Assembly (NCBI GenBank): GCA_024449915.1 | Contig: JAMZAV010002230.1 | Coordinates: forward strand, 62,001 to 126,000 | Direction: 5' to 3' | DNA length: 64,000 bases | Source of the DNA: Sweltsa coloradensis | Lineage: Eukaryota; Arthropoda; Insecta; Plecoptera; Chloroperlidae | Program-made: the position numbers and the translations under genes | Notes under the pieces: model-generated | Seen by the model: only the letters and a program-made list of their open reading frames with translations | What the model was told of the DNA's origin: nothing | Database searches by the model: none | In this document: one piece after another, positions 51,132 through 61,718 of the stretch | Layout of the letters: every line of letters begins with the position of its first letter | Position numbering within the stretch: the first letter of the stretch is position 1

Positions 51132-51316
51132 GGGGCGTTTTCCCGACGCCATTCCTCTGTGGTTCCTTACTGGGGAAACATCTACATAACTGTGCATAAC
51201 CATGTATCAAGTGTATTATGTGTATCTAATAAATAGTTAATATGAATTGAAGCATAATTACTACCATTAGGTACTAAATCCTACTACTACTACTACTAGT
51301 GGTGTGCAAGGACACC
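51132..51316 (+). repeat. Inverted partial LTR of Gypsy-3
   Basis: The reverse complement of the first roughly 185 bp of the adjacent LTR (51316-51490): GGGGCGTTTTCCCGACGCC ... CTACTACTAGTGGTGTGCAAGGAC. The two copies meet head-to-head at about 51316 with no spacer, making a perfect-looking hairpin of about 180 bp per arm. Confidence 0.85.
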
Positions 51317-51647
51317 ACACCACTAGTAGTAGTAGTAGGATTTAGTACCTAATGGTAGTAATTATACTTCAATTCATATTAACTATTTATTAGATACACA
51401 TAATACACTTGATACATGGTTATGCACAGTTATGTAGATGTTTCCCCAGTAAGGAACCACAGAGGAATGGCGTCGGGAAAACGCCCCTTCTTTTACCAAA
51501 CTATTTAGTACACATACAGTTAGTACAACCCTTGAACTGCTGTGGTGCAGTTCATACCACTGGTAAACTTAGGAAGTAAAGGCGTGGCCTGTGAATATAG
51601 GTACCGCCTACTCAGACCTAGTTCCTACATTATCTGGATACATTACA
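51316..51647 (-). repeat. Gypsy-3 3' LTR
   Basis: Matches 56013-56358 nearly base for base but lacks the outermost roughly 14 bp (TGTGGCGTCCTTG), which are lost at the junction with the inverted piece. Contains (TAG)n at 51325-51336. Confidence 0.87.
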
Positions 51648-51759
51648 ACTCCCCTAGGCTTAATTTCAAAGCAGGGTAACAACAGGAAGAAACAATAAAA
51701 CATAATGAATACCAGCATGATACAGAAATTTTACAAGAATAGTTCTTACATACTCATTG

Positions 51760-52020
51760 TTACACATCAAACCGTACTTTGGGTTTTCTTAATCTTACAG
51801 GGTATCGTTTCTCAAACCCTGGCCCAGAAGGCTTTTCCAAGGCCGGAGTAGTGGTGGCTGGAGGTGACGTAATTATGGGTTTTCCCTGATCTGAAACCAA
51901 CTCAACCACTGTATCCTGACTTGGAGAAGTGTTCTGTTCACCTTCCTGCATTTGCACTAACTCATCATCACTTTGTACATTTTCAATATTACTTTGTACC
52001 TCAATCTCCCCTCTCCGCAT
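51760..52020 (-). pseudogene. Gypsy-3 integrase C-terminal tail
   Basis: An open frame of 86 codons, acidic then ending PGFEKRYPVRLRKPKVRFDV. RYPxRxRKPxxxx tails close many Mag-group pol proteins. A degraded link (52021-52300) joins it to the integrase core. Confidence 0.7.
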
Positions 52021-52300
52021 TATACGGCGGGTCTCTTACAACATTACTCCGATCAGCTAATAACTGATTTACATGTCTTTTCCACACTATGTCCTCTCCC
52101 TGGACATAAACTTTATCGTGACTGGACCTAACTGTTTGGAGTATTTTGCCTTGAATCCTTTCTGTTTCTGATTACCTCTATAATCCCTTATCAGCACTCT
52201 GTCATCAACTGCAAAGGACATTACTCTAGAACCATGTGCATTCTGTATTTGCTTAGACTGTTGCTGTTCACGAAAGAGGATGTGCTTGGGAAGATCGCAT

Positions 52301-53597
52301 CTAACCTAGTTCTGCATACTCTATTGAGAATAGCTTAGCCGGAGTTTCCCCTGTTGTACAATGAACCGTATTTCTATACAACAAAAGGAACTTAGAAATA
52401 GCTTGATTCCAATCGGATCCAGACTCTAGTATGGACGTTATTTTGGATTTGAAAGTTCGAACCATGTTTTCGGCTAATCCATTGGTAGCGGGATGATATG
52501 GAGGAGAAAAACTTTGTCGAATACCATTGGACTGCAAAAACTGTTTGAACTCTGCTGACTGGAATGGAGGACCATTGTCTGATACTACTAATTTGGTACA
52601 CCAAATTGCGCAAAGAGTAACGAAGTCTTCGAATAGTATGGACCGCCGCGGTAGATGAACTTCAAAAATTTCCACCCATTTGGAATATGCGTCCACTAAC
52701 ACCAGAAACATTTTTGAATGAAGAGGACCCAGAAAATCAAGATGCACACGTTCGAAAGGTTTTGTTACATTCTCCCAAACATGCAACTGTGCCTTTTCCC
52801 GGTGACGGCCTGTGAGCTAAACAACTTATGCAAGAAGCAGCTAACTCTTCGATTTGTTTATCTATGTTAGGCCACCAAAAGTACGTACGTGCAAGTCCCT
52901 TCATTTTCACTACTCCTAAATGGCTGTCATGTAGTTCGGCTAAGAAATGAGCTTGAAATTTGGATGGTATAATCACTCGATAGCCCCACATGAGAACTCC
53001 ATGCTCAACTGAAAGTTCTAAACGTTTGTAGTAATAGGGCATTAGCTCCGGTGCTAAACCTGTAGTTGATTCTGGCCAACCCCTTACTACAAAATTGTAC
53101 ACTTTCGATAAAATACTGTTACTTCGCGTTTCCTTTGCTATGTCTTTGCAAGACACTGGTAAGTTACTAGAAGTTACAAAATTAATGTAGGAAGTATCTG
53201 CATCGGCAGATTCTGTACATTTGAGAGGAAGTCGCGAAAATGCATCCGCTACATTATCGCGAGACTTAACATACGAAATGTCAAATGAAAAACCAGAAAG
53301 AAAGAATGCATACCTCTGCAATCGACTGGCTGCCATCACTGGAATACCACGTTTAGGACCGAATATAATCGTCAAGGCTTGGTGATCAGTTTCCAGTAGA
53401 AAATGTCTGCCATACAAGTATTGAAAAAATTTTTGTACACCCCAATAGATGCTTAGGGCTTCTCTATCAATCTGCGAATAATGTACTTCATGTTTGGTCA
53501 AGGTGCGGGAACAATAGGCAATCGGCTGCTCCGAATTGTCTGGCATAACATGCACTAAGACTGCGCCCAACCCATACGCACTAGCATCGCATACCAA
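52301..53597 (-). pseudogene. Gypsy-3 RNase H and integrase
   Basis: RNase H from 53597: CDASAYGLGAVLVHVM, YSQIDREALSIYWGV, SRDNVADAFSRLPL. Integrase HHCC: ELHDSHLGVVKMKGLARTYF ... CISCLA near 52830. Core in the next frame (52786-52301): catalytic D in VHLDFLGPLHS, D in LVVSDNGPPFQ, E in HPATNGLAENMVR. The frame changes near 52780. All active-site residues are retained. Confidence 0.88.
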
Positions 53598-53625
53598 TTT
53601 TAAGGTTTATCAGGGTCGTAGTGTG

Positions 53626-54704
53626 TTAAGAGAGGTTAGATGACAAGATTTTTCTTGACTTTATCAAAAACCACCCTACAGTTATGATCAAATTTGAATT
53701 CCGCATCCTTTTCCAGTAATGGTACCATGGTTTCAACAAAGAAGCCATGTTCGGAATGAACTTGCTGTAGAATGTCACAAGACCTATTAAGGCTCGTAGC
53801 TGTGAAATATCCTGAGGACATGGTGCATTAATAACTGCATCTACTTTCGGAGAGGGACGCACCCTTCCCGATCAATGGTATGTCCTACATATGACACAGA
53901 ATCTTGGAAGAATTGACATTTACTTCGCTGTACTGTGAAACCACTTTCCTCTAATCGGCCTAGAACTCGTTCCAATCGTTCGTAATGTTCTTGTCGTGTT
54001 TCTACCTGTAACTAGGAGATCATCCAGAAATACTCTAACTCCTGGAATATCGGCTAACAATTGTTCCATAATTCTTTGAAAAATACCAGGTGCGGACGAT
54101 ACTCCGTACGGAATCCTATTGTACCTAAACAGACCTTTATGAGTAGTAATAACTACATACTTTTTAGAATCTTCCGTTAATTCAATTTGTTGGTAGGCCC
54201 TAGTCAAGTCTAATTTAGTAAACTGCTGACCGCCTTGTAGCGTTGCAAACAAGTCATCGATCCTTGGAACAGGATATCTATCAGTCTCTAACACGGGATT
54301 GAGTGTTAGTTTAAAATCGCCACATATGCGAACACTGCCATCTTCTTTTGGTACTGGAACTATAGGAGTACCTCCACTCGCTATAATCCACTGGCGTAAT
54401 AATACCTAGATTAGTTAATCTCTCTAACTCTGCTTCTACTTGGGTCGTAATGAATACGGTAGATGCCTAGCTTTATAATATTTGGGTATAGCATTTCTTT
54501 TAGCATGTAAGCTACCTTAGCTTTAGTAAATGTTCCTAACCCTTCCTGAAATACTTTAGGAAATTTTGCAATTAATGCTTCCACTGCTGCATTATGCTCT
54601 ACTTCACTGAAATGTACTGTACCAGCCTGTGGAGGCTCGCCTTCATGTTGTTGCACATTCAACAATCCGGTAATCCAATTTTCCCCAAACAGGTTAGTAA
54701 CCAA
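53626..54704 (-). pseudogene. Gypsy-3 reverse transcriptase
   Basis: The region upstream of RT (54704-54411) carries VEALIAKFPKVFQEGLGTF. RT palm at 54294-53920: YPVPRIDDLFATLQGGQQFT, KLDLTRAYQQIEL, IPYGVSSAPGIFQRIMEQLL, and FLDD in VFLDDLLVTG near 54025. Thumb SQLRALIGLVTFYSKFIPNM near 53760. At least three frameshifts. As in Gypsy-2, FxDD replaces YxDD. Confidence 0.87.
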
Positions 54705-54815
54705 TCTCTGCCTAGAATAGGAGGACCACCATTTGCAATGACCTGTAATGGTAAAGAATGAACCTGTCCACCTTTAACCTTACATTTTACCATCACCACT
54801 CCTTTAGGTGTGATG

Positions 54816-55868
54816 CTATGCTTGGCATAACGTTTGTAAAGTTAAATTCGATGGTTGGAATACAAGGTGCTTGAGATATTGTTCAAAGAATTTGAAAGAG
54901 ACTGCGGTTACTGCAGAACCGGTGTCTAAATGCATGCTTACTAAACTATCCTCCAGAATTACTGGCACAATTATTGGAGGCATACAATCTGTCTTTGAGT
55001 TCAATTGGAACAATACACTAGAATCATCCAGGGGTTTATCCACTGGTGTATCTGCCATAGATAAGAACTGCGTTGGCTTAGTTCCTCTATTATTAGCTTG
55101 GCTACGACAGGCCTTGGCAATATGCCCTGTCCTTTGCATAAATTACAAACATAACTTTTGAATTTACAGTTATCTCTAGTATGGTTTTCTCCATTGCATG
55201 AAAAACATCGATATTTGCTTTTTTGAAATACCTCCCGACTGTTGTGAAGAACCGGAACTGGGTACCACTGCGGTGGCTGCTGTCGATCGGGCTGTAGGCT
55301 TTGGCTTGCTCATGAACTTCCCTCGGGGTTGTAGGCCTAGATGATGTAACCGGCTGGACGCTCCCTCCCCATGGCTGTTGCATCCTTCTGCGCGGCTTCT
55401 AACGTGGCTGCTAGGGCTACTGCGTCTTCGAATGTGGGGTCACCCTTCTCTAGAAGACGAACTCGAATCCTATCGGAACGTAGAACCACACACGAAACGG
55501 TCTCGAAGAGCTTCCTTTATCCTTGGTCCAAATCCACAGTATGTCGTGAGACTTTTGATTCTAGCTACGAATCTTGGATCGACTCGTTATCCTGTTGGAC
55601 AGCTTGGTAGAATTTGTATCTTTCCGCTATTTTCCCTGGAGCCGGACTTATGTGCTTGGACAGTACTTCCACTAGCTCATTGTATGCTAGATCTTTGGGT
55701 TTGTCGGGGGCACACAACCCAAGAAGCAATGTGTATGTTCTTGCTCCCACTACTGTTAGAAAAAGTGCTCTTTTTCAAATTGTCTTCAATTTTATTGCAA
55801 GTTACGAAATTTTCAAACCTGTCAATGTATGCAGTCCAGGTTTCCTCTGCTGCATCATAAGGCCCCAA
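54816..55868 (-). pseudogene. Gypsy-3 gag and protease
   Basis: From 55868: MGPYDAAEETWTAYIDRFEN; then in another frame LLLGLCAPDKPKDLAYNELV and FYQAVQQDNESIQDS, capsid words of Mag-type gags. Zinc knuckles are split between frames near 55200-55120 (CNGENHTRDNC; CKGQGHIAKAC). Protease site HLDTGSAVTAVS near 54925. Broken at several points. Confidence 0.8.
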
Positions 55869-56012
55869 TGACCCAATTTGTGGACATTGTGAAAATCACG
55901 AAATCACCTTGTCAAATGGCGTCGTATCTCGCCTAGGCCTAGAGCACGGCCTAGGGCCTCGAAATTATGTTTTGAATATTCACAGTACCTTCCATTTACC
56001 TTCGTCGCCAAC

Positions 56013-56358
56013 TGTGGCGTCCTTGCACACCACTAGTAGTAGTAGTAGGATTTAGTACCTAATGGTAGTAATTATGCTTCAATTCATATAAACTATTTAT
56101 TAGATACACATAATACACTTGATACATGGTTATGCACAGTTATGTAGATGTTTCCCCAGTAAGGAACCACAGAGGAATGGCGTCGGGAAAACGCCCCTTC
56201 TTTTACCAAAACTATTTAGTACACATACAGTTAGTACAACCCTTGAACTGCTGTGGTGCAGTTCATACCACTGGTAAACTTAGGAAGTAAAGGCGTGGCC
56301 TGTGAATATAGGTACCGCCTACTCAGACCTAGTTCCTACATTATCTGGATACATTACA
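56013..56358 (-). repeat. Gypsy-3 5' LTR
   Basis: 346 bp. Plus-strand ends TGTGGCGTCCTTGCACACC and GGATACATTACA, i.e. TG...CA on both strands. The complete reference copy of this LTR. Confidence 0.88.
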
Positions 56359-57092
56359 ACTTTCCAACTGCAAACTCTTCTAACACTCAAACACCTGCAA
56401 CTCCAACTAAAACCGTTCGTCCTTCTCGCCTCCCAACATCAACTACTCTTTCTCCAACTTCATCCAGACCAACCCCTACTCGTTCTGCAGCCCCCCTTTC
56501 ACCATTGCGTCGCCGCCGTCGAGGTTCGACATTCCAGAGGGACCTGCTTGATGTCGGCGTCAGACAAGCGCAAGCATTGGAAGACCAAACAAAGGCGATA
56601 AAGGACATGAACCAAACATTAAAGAACTTAATCAAAGCTATCTACCACGTTACAAACACAGAAGAACACCCGCCAGAAGAACAATAATCGATCCTCTTCT
56701 ATGATTAAGTTATTATAAAAATAGATCTGAACAATATGGTGTTTAGGTATAAATAGCCTCTCTTTAATGTAAGAGATCGTTTTTTCATAATTTATAATTT
56801 TTTCTGAAGTCTAGGTCAACCTCAATATGCGTTGTAATTTTCAACCACTTGTTTGCCTAAATATCAGTTTAGGTAGGCCCTACAGTAACTGTTCTTGACA
56901 AAGTCATGTCAAACTATTGCAATAATAATGACCAAAGTATGTAATTCATCTACTTTATTTTCTTATCTTACATTATGTTATATATTATTTAATTTTTTAT
57001 TGGATACTGATGAGACGGTAGACAGAGCTACCTTCTAATTAAATTGTGTTGCGCTGAGGAGGCGTAGAGGTCTCCATCAAGGAAAGGTAAAC

Positions 57093-58060
57093 CTACTGAG
57101 CAAAGTCATTGTCAACTAGCCGCTGGCGGATGGCTACAGCTCGTGCTCGTAGATCCCTTCCTCCGACACCAACATTAACTGCTGCTGGTGGACGATTGTA
57201 GTCATCTGGAAGAACTAGGTCAAAATTTCCTAGTTCTACATTTTGGTCAACACATATGTTGTGCATAACGCAGCAGGCAACAGTGATATCGCAGACACGA
57301 GCTGCACTGTACAGCATCTCTCCACCAGATTTAGCTAGGACCCTCCAACGACTCTTGAGGAGACCATTCACGATTTCAATCAAATTCCTTGTTTTGCCTA
57401 CACTTGCGTTAAAAATCGTCTGCGCATCTGTTATAGGTCGCTGGAACCTTGTCAGAAGCCACGGTTCCAAAGGGTAACCAACATCCCCTAACAGCCAACC
57501 ATCTGTCTGCATCAGTGTGTTCCTTAGCTCGCTGTGATTCCAAATGAAGCTGTCGTGGACACTACCTGGCCATCTAGCAACAGCATCTGTAATTTTAAGT
57601 TTTGCATCGCAAACTAATTGCACATTTATAGTGTGGCGACCACGCCTATCCACGTAGGCAGCTTCCTCGTCCCTCAAAGGTTGGAAAGCTACGTGTGTGC
57701 AGTCGATTATTCCAAGGACATTGCGCACCCGCCATAACGGTACAGGTCTTCTTTGGTCGTGTTCATCTCGGCGATGGTCGTGGGAAACTTGATGTGGTCC
57801 ACAGCTATTCCCCATTGAAAATTACCACTAGCTAGAAAACTCAAACCTGCCAATAGCTGTGTGTCAGCTGGTACTGCATGATTTCGGTTATTTTCGCGTA
57901 CCAGCTCCACGTCCAAAAGATTTAAAACATAATTAAAACAATTACGATTTAGTCTTGTTCGCGTATACAACTCAAAATCACTAAGATCCACTATCCGTGT
58001 ATAATTTTTGACATTGTCGTCATCAAACTCTGCACCTACCGCCAAAATATAGCCAGCCAT
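57093..58060 (-). pseudogene. Harbinger DDE transposase
   Basis: ATG at 58060. The N-terminal helices (YTRIVDLSDFELYTRTRLNR) are followed by LAGLSFLASGNFQ. About 40 residues usual at this point seem missing before IKFPTTIAEMNTTKEDLYR, and one base is lost or gained near 57730. The catalytic part then runs to 57093: first D in GIIDCTHVAFQ, second D in LLGDVGYPLEPWLLTRF, E in NLIEIVNGLLKSRWRVL, with AARVCDITVACCVMHNICVD closing the DDE_4-type nuclease. It cuts and rejoins element ends. The DDE triad is retained, but the frameshift and the shortened middle suggest inactivity. It converges on the Myb gene, as in other Harbingers. Confidence 0.87.
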
Positions 58061-58303
58061 TTTTAATCATTACAAAAACAACAACACACGGCCACCTAAA
58101 CGAATAATACACAATAATCCATGTAGCCATGCCTCACTAACCCGGCTGTAGCCCCGCCTCCGACCAGGGTTACCGTAGCTCGAGTTTAGAAGGCTCGGGC
58201 TAGTGTTAAGTGGCATTTTCAATAGGGGCTAGACACTAGCGCCAGAGTTAAGACTAACCCGGCTGTAACCCTGTTCTTATAAGGATATTAGGTAGGCGTC
58301 CAG

Positions 58304-58513
58304 GTCATCTTCGACACTGAGACATATTGCTGCAATGGCCTTGCATTCCAGTTTTCCCCAGTCACTGGGCTCTGGGTCTGGCTTGGGTTGGGTGACTACA
58401 TCCCACAATCCATCCCTCATGAGTACTACCTTTAATTTTAATTTCCACAGTTGATAATTTGCATTATTCAACTTGGTGATCAACATTTTAGAGTTATCAC
58501 CTGCAACAGCCAT
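58304..58513 (-). pseudogene. Copia gag, 5' portion
   Basis: ATG at 58513: MAVAGDNSKMLITKLNNANY, YQLWKLKLKVVLMRDGLWDV, KAIAAICLSVEDDL. This is the standard Copia gag N-terminus (LNxxNYxxWKxxMxxxL). The reading runs into the Harbinger TIR at 58300 and continues at 49916. Confidence 0.85.
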
Positions 58514-58632
58514 GCTTGATCCTGGCCTATCCTAGGCCTAGGCCTACTTTCAGGAAATTAAAAGTACTCACTCGTACGTGTCAACCTTAACCTCGTTTTT
58601 AGGCGCAGATAAAGTGTTCTAGGCCCATAACC

Positions 58633-58974
58633 TGATGAAACACTTTAGGTGATGAATAGAAACGTTTATTCTTTAAAGTTAATAATATGAGACACAATAC
58701 AAAAGACTAAGCAGTACTTAGTACGATCAGAGATGAGGGGACGCCTCGAAAACGCGGGAGTTGTAGTAACTGCTTGCACCGTGAAGGACGTCTGCTTCTG
58801 GGCGTGGCCTACTACAGAGGTCGAAACGTAATCGATACTATTACTACCAATCTTGCAAACATCGACTTATGCGATCTAGTAAACTAGGCCTAAGTTAAAC
58901 ACAATAGCATGGCTAAAGTCACTTGGGCTAATAAGCCTACTCATTCGAGTGAACAAAGGGCGCACAGTCCAACA
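58633..58974 (-). repeat. Copia 5' LTR (right copy, clean)
   Basis: 342 bp, plus-strand ends TGATGAAACACTTTAGG and CACAGTCCAACA. The PBS lies immediately inside (58632-58622). This copy is free of the single-base losses seen in 45835-46163. Confidence 0.87.
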
Positions 58975-60970
58975 GAAAAAGAATGAAAAGTGCAAATCCA
59001 CAGAAAATGAGTACGAGTACCGTAGGCGAAAAACCGATGTGAAACAAATTGTGAAGGAGGAGAAAGACAAAGCAATGGAAGAATTTGCTGGTAAATTAGA
59101 AGATGACTTCCAGGGAAATAAGAAAATTATGTACGGACTAGTAAAGACAAAAAGACAAGAAAGGGAAGAACAAAAGCTCATGGTAAATGAAAATGGCCAA
59201 GTTACAAACAACCCACAGGAAATACAAGCAAAGTGGAGGAAATATTTCAAAGATCTGCTAAATGTACAGGTTAGTGAAAATTTAAATGCAGAGAAAGAGA
59301 AAGAGGCAAGTGGAGAAGATGAAGAAGACGAGGTAACAGAACAAGAGGTGGCTCGGGCGTTAGGAGCCATGAAGAATGGTAGAGCTCCGGGAGTGGATGA
59401 CATTTCTGTGGAAATGATCAAAGCATCAGGTGTGGAAGGAAGAAGATGGTTATTTCGAGTAATAAGTGCTGCGTGGAAACAAAAGAAGGTACCGGAAGAT
59501 TGGAAAAGAGGTATAATTGTACCGCTGTTTAAGAAAGGTGACCGTAAGAAATGTGAAAATTATAGAGGGGTGACATTAATGTGTCAGTGTGCAAAAATTT
59601 ATGAGAAAGTTATAGAACTAAGACTGAAGGAGGTATATGACACAGATCTAAGAGAAGAACAATATGGGTTCAGAAGTGGACGGTCTACTATTGATCCCAT
59701 ATTTGCTATAAGACAGACAATGGAGGGGAGATGGCAAAATGGGAAAGAAATGCACATTGTGTTTTTGGATCTGGAGAAGGCATACGATCGCCTGCCTAGA
59801 GAGAAAGTATGGGAGTGTCTAGAGATAAAAGGAGTGGGAAGAGGTTTAATAGACAGGATACAAAGTACATATCAAAGGAGTGAAAGTTGTGTACAGACAG
59901 ATATGGGTAGGTCAGAATGGTTTCAAGTGAATGAGGGCTTGCGACAAGGTAGTGTGTTATCTCCAACACTCTTTACTGTTGTAATGGATGAAATTATAAG
60001 AAGAGTGGAACCAAATACAGATGGAAGGGACACAAGAACATTAGTGTTTGCGGACGATGTGTTGATTTGGGGTGAGAGTGCCAGAGAAGTGCAGGAGAAG
60101 GTGGACAGATGGAACGAAGTTACTACAGAGTTTGGTCTAAAAATCAATCAGAAAAAGAGTGAATGTTTGCGTATGCAAAAGAAGACAAAGGGCAGGCCTA
60201 GAGACATAGAAAATATTGTACTACGTGGAGAAGTCTTAGAAGAAAAAGAAGAATTTAAATATTTGGGAAGTATATTGACAAAAGATGAAAAAGTGTGTAG
60301 GGAAGTGTCATCTAGAGTGCAAAAAGCAGAGGGGTTTTATCAATTGGTGAGAAAGTTAGGTACTATGGAATGAGTTGTTCCCACAAAAATGTAAAATTTT
60401 GCTGTATAAGGCATATTTTGTACCTATATTAACATTTGGGGCAGTAACATGGGCAGTGGGAACAAAAGAAGAGAGTCAGCTGGAAGCAGCAGAAATGAAG
60501 TTTTTTAAGAAGTATAAAGGAGTTACAAAGATGGACAAGATAAGAAGTAATGAAATAAGGAAAGAACTGGGATTGGAGAGATTGAAATTTAAGCTAGGAA
60601 GAGAACGTCTAAGATGGTTTGGACATATGAAAAGGATGGGCAGGGAGAGGATTCCAAGACGAGAATTTGAAGCGGCAGAGGAGGGGAAAAGAAGAGTAGG
60701 AAGGCCAAGAGAAAAATGGGAAAGATTAATTCAAGAAGACGTTGGAAAACGGAATGAAGTGTGGGAGCATGTGGCAAGAGTAAAGCTGTGGGAGGACAGA
60801 AGAGAGTGGAGTAAATTGGTGGAGAAGAAGGAGTTGGATGATGTGGAAGAAACACTAAGTCTGGCAAGCTTAGTATCTACAGTTTCATGCCCTTGATAAT
60901 GGTGGAAAACCACCACTCAACCCGACATAGTTGGAACTGAGTTATGATGATTATTATTATTATTATTGTT
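58975..60970 (+). pseudogene. RTE-like LINE reverse transcriptase and 3' end (right of Copia)
   Basis: Open from the Copia border to 60371. Linker VKQIVKEEKDKAMEEFAGKL; RT: KNGRAPGVDDISVEMIKASG, IIVPLFKKGDRKKCENYRGV, YGFRSGRSTIDPIFAIRQTM, FLDLEKAYDRLP, GLRQGSVLSPTLFTVVMDEI, catalytic FADD in LVFADDVLIWGE (about 60050), KCEFLR-type QKKSECLRM. A one-base shift near 60365 leads to the C-terminal frame 60375-60896: KILLYKAYFVPILTFGAVTW, ERLRWFGHMKRMGRERIPRR. The 3' UTR has a GGTGGAAAACCACC hairpin (60901-60914) and an (ATT)n tail (60943-60967). It copies LINE RNA at the nicked target. The 5' half is at 44880-45834. Confidence 0.88.
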
Positions 60971-61718
60971 GTGGTGCATTATAATATATAGTATAGTGAC
61001 AAGCGAAACACGCGAGACTTATTCGGGAGGTCCCCGGTTCGAATGTTCAATACTAACCACTGACAACCCTGACATTTACGTTTGTTACTAAAACTGACGC
61101 TATCCCATAGCTACTTTATTAGCAGTATATTTTTCAAAACAAGTGTTGTTGACCAGTGTTATGTATTGTTAGTGATTGTGAACGCGGGTCTTCCGCTTTA
61201 GTTTTAGTACAACAGACTATTTCGACACTTGACCGTGACCTGCCTCGCGCGTTACACATTGCTAATGGATGTGCTGTGTTGCAACACATCGCCAGCTTCA
61301 GAACAGTGACGGCACTGTTCTTGAGCGCGGCGAGGAATTTTAAAGACCCCTATTGACATAGGTCAGGAAATATACACAAACTACTTAGTTTTTATGTTTC
61401 TATTTGATATTAAGACTAACTTGTTAAGAGGTGAACGTACACTTCAACATTTCTATTTAAAATACTATATAAAGGACTTTCACCCAAAAAGGAGTTTGTA
61501 GGACTAGGGGGTTGTTTACATTGGGGGCCTTATTGCACGTAGGCCACACGGAGGAATGAATGTAGGCCGCACAAACCTTTGTGTACAGTGTTGCCGGAAA
61601 ATCCTGCGCGTAGTGTGCATTGTCCAAAAGAATCCTTTAGCCTAGGCCTATAGACTTGCCAACCATTCCACGCAAAATCCTTGTGCGTATAGAATATGGA
61701 CACTCCATATAAACTTAC
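60971..61718. other. Intronic sequence, no gene seen; one B-box-like word
   Basis: GGTCCCCGGTTCGAATG near 61031-61047 resembles a tRNA B box without a matching A box. The rest has no repeat boundary or coding signal that I recognise. Position suggests intron directly 3' (minus sense) of the importin-alpha exon. Confidence 0.4.

Larger units (their letters stand above)
51132..56358 (-). mobile_element. Gypsy-3 LTR retrotransposon with an extra inverted LTR piece
   Basis: The 5' LTR is 56358-56013 (minus), followed by PBS TTGGCGACGAAGGT at about 56010-55997. The 3' LTR is 51647-51316, preceded on the minus strand by the purine tract TAGGGGAGT. Coding order from right: gag, protease, RT, RNase H, integrase, so Gypsy; motifs are Mag/K02A2.6-like. 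An additional 185-bp LTR segment in opposite orientation abuts the 3' LTR (51132-51316). Many frame breaks in the coding region. Confidence 0.88.
50270..56687 (+). pseudogene. Harbinger Myb/SANT-like DNA-binding protein, split by Gypsy-3
   Basis: ATG at 50270. Exon 1 (50270-50470) encodes FTEGEVEAIATGVKKMWHI and GRVPRTREQ, the Myb/SANT-like helix set found in Harbinger ORF1 proteins. The intron 50471-50678 has GTAAGA and TTATTACAG ends. Exon 2 gives DIEKWKKLK, then one missing base shifts the frame before GAGAAKAALLLEMQATGGG, followed by LTPLEEIVISFLKEE and a Ser/Pro-rich linker. Gypsy-3 interrupts at 51131. The reading resumes at 56359 and ends 56687 with a basic RRRRRGSTFQRDLLDVG and helical C-terminus. 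The family partner protein carries transposase to the nucleus and TIRs. Inactive as found. Confidence 0.82.
49920..58300. mobile_element. PIF/Harbinger DNA transposon inserted in Copia gag
   Basis: TIRs GACGCTTACCTAATATC (49920) and GATATTAGGTAGGCGTC (to 58300) are inverted with one mismatch, and longer imperfect similarity continues inward (AAGAA..GGGTTA; GGCTCGGGCTAGTGT). CAG is duplicated at 49917-49919 and 58301-58303. A 3-bp TSD is the PIF/Harbinger signature, and deleting the element plus one CAG restores the Copia gag frame. It carries the two genes typical of the superfamily: a Myb/SANT protein (plus) and a DDE transposase (minus), converging. Gypsy-3 has inserted in the Myb gene. Confidence 0.88.
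45835..58974 (-). mobile_element. Copia LTR retrotransposon inserted in the LINE
   Basis: LTRs at 45835-46163 and 58633-58974. Reading from the right, the 5' LTR is followed by GGTTATGGGCC (58632-58622), the half-tRNA-iMet type PBS used by Copia elements, then gag, protease, integrase, RT and RNase H, the Pseudoviridae order. A purine tract, GAGAAGGGG, precedes the 3' LTR on the minus strand. The flanks (GGAAA left, GAAAA right) are consistent with a short TSD but blurred by poor sequence. A Harbinger transposon sits in gag. Confidence 0.87.

Noticed and set aside
46240..60896. Treating the Copia, Gypsy and LINE polymerases as host or viral genes
   Set aside because: All lie between matching LTRs, TIRs or LINE tails and carry frameshifts; they are transposon remnants.
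61156..61356. Small plus-strand frame near the importin exon as a further exon
   Set aside because: Wrong strand for the gene and no ARM-repeat pattern.
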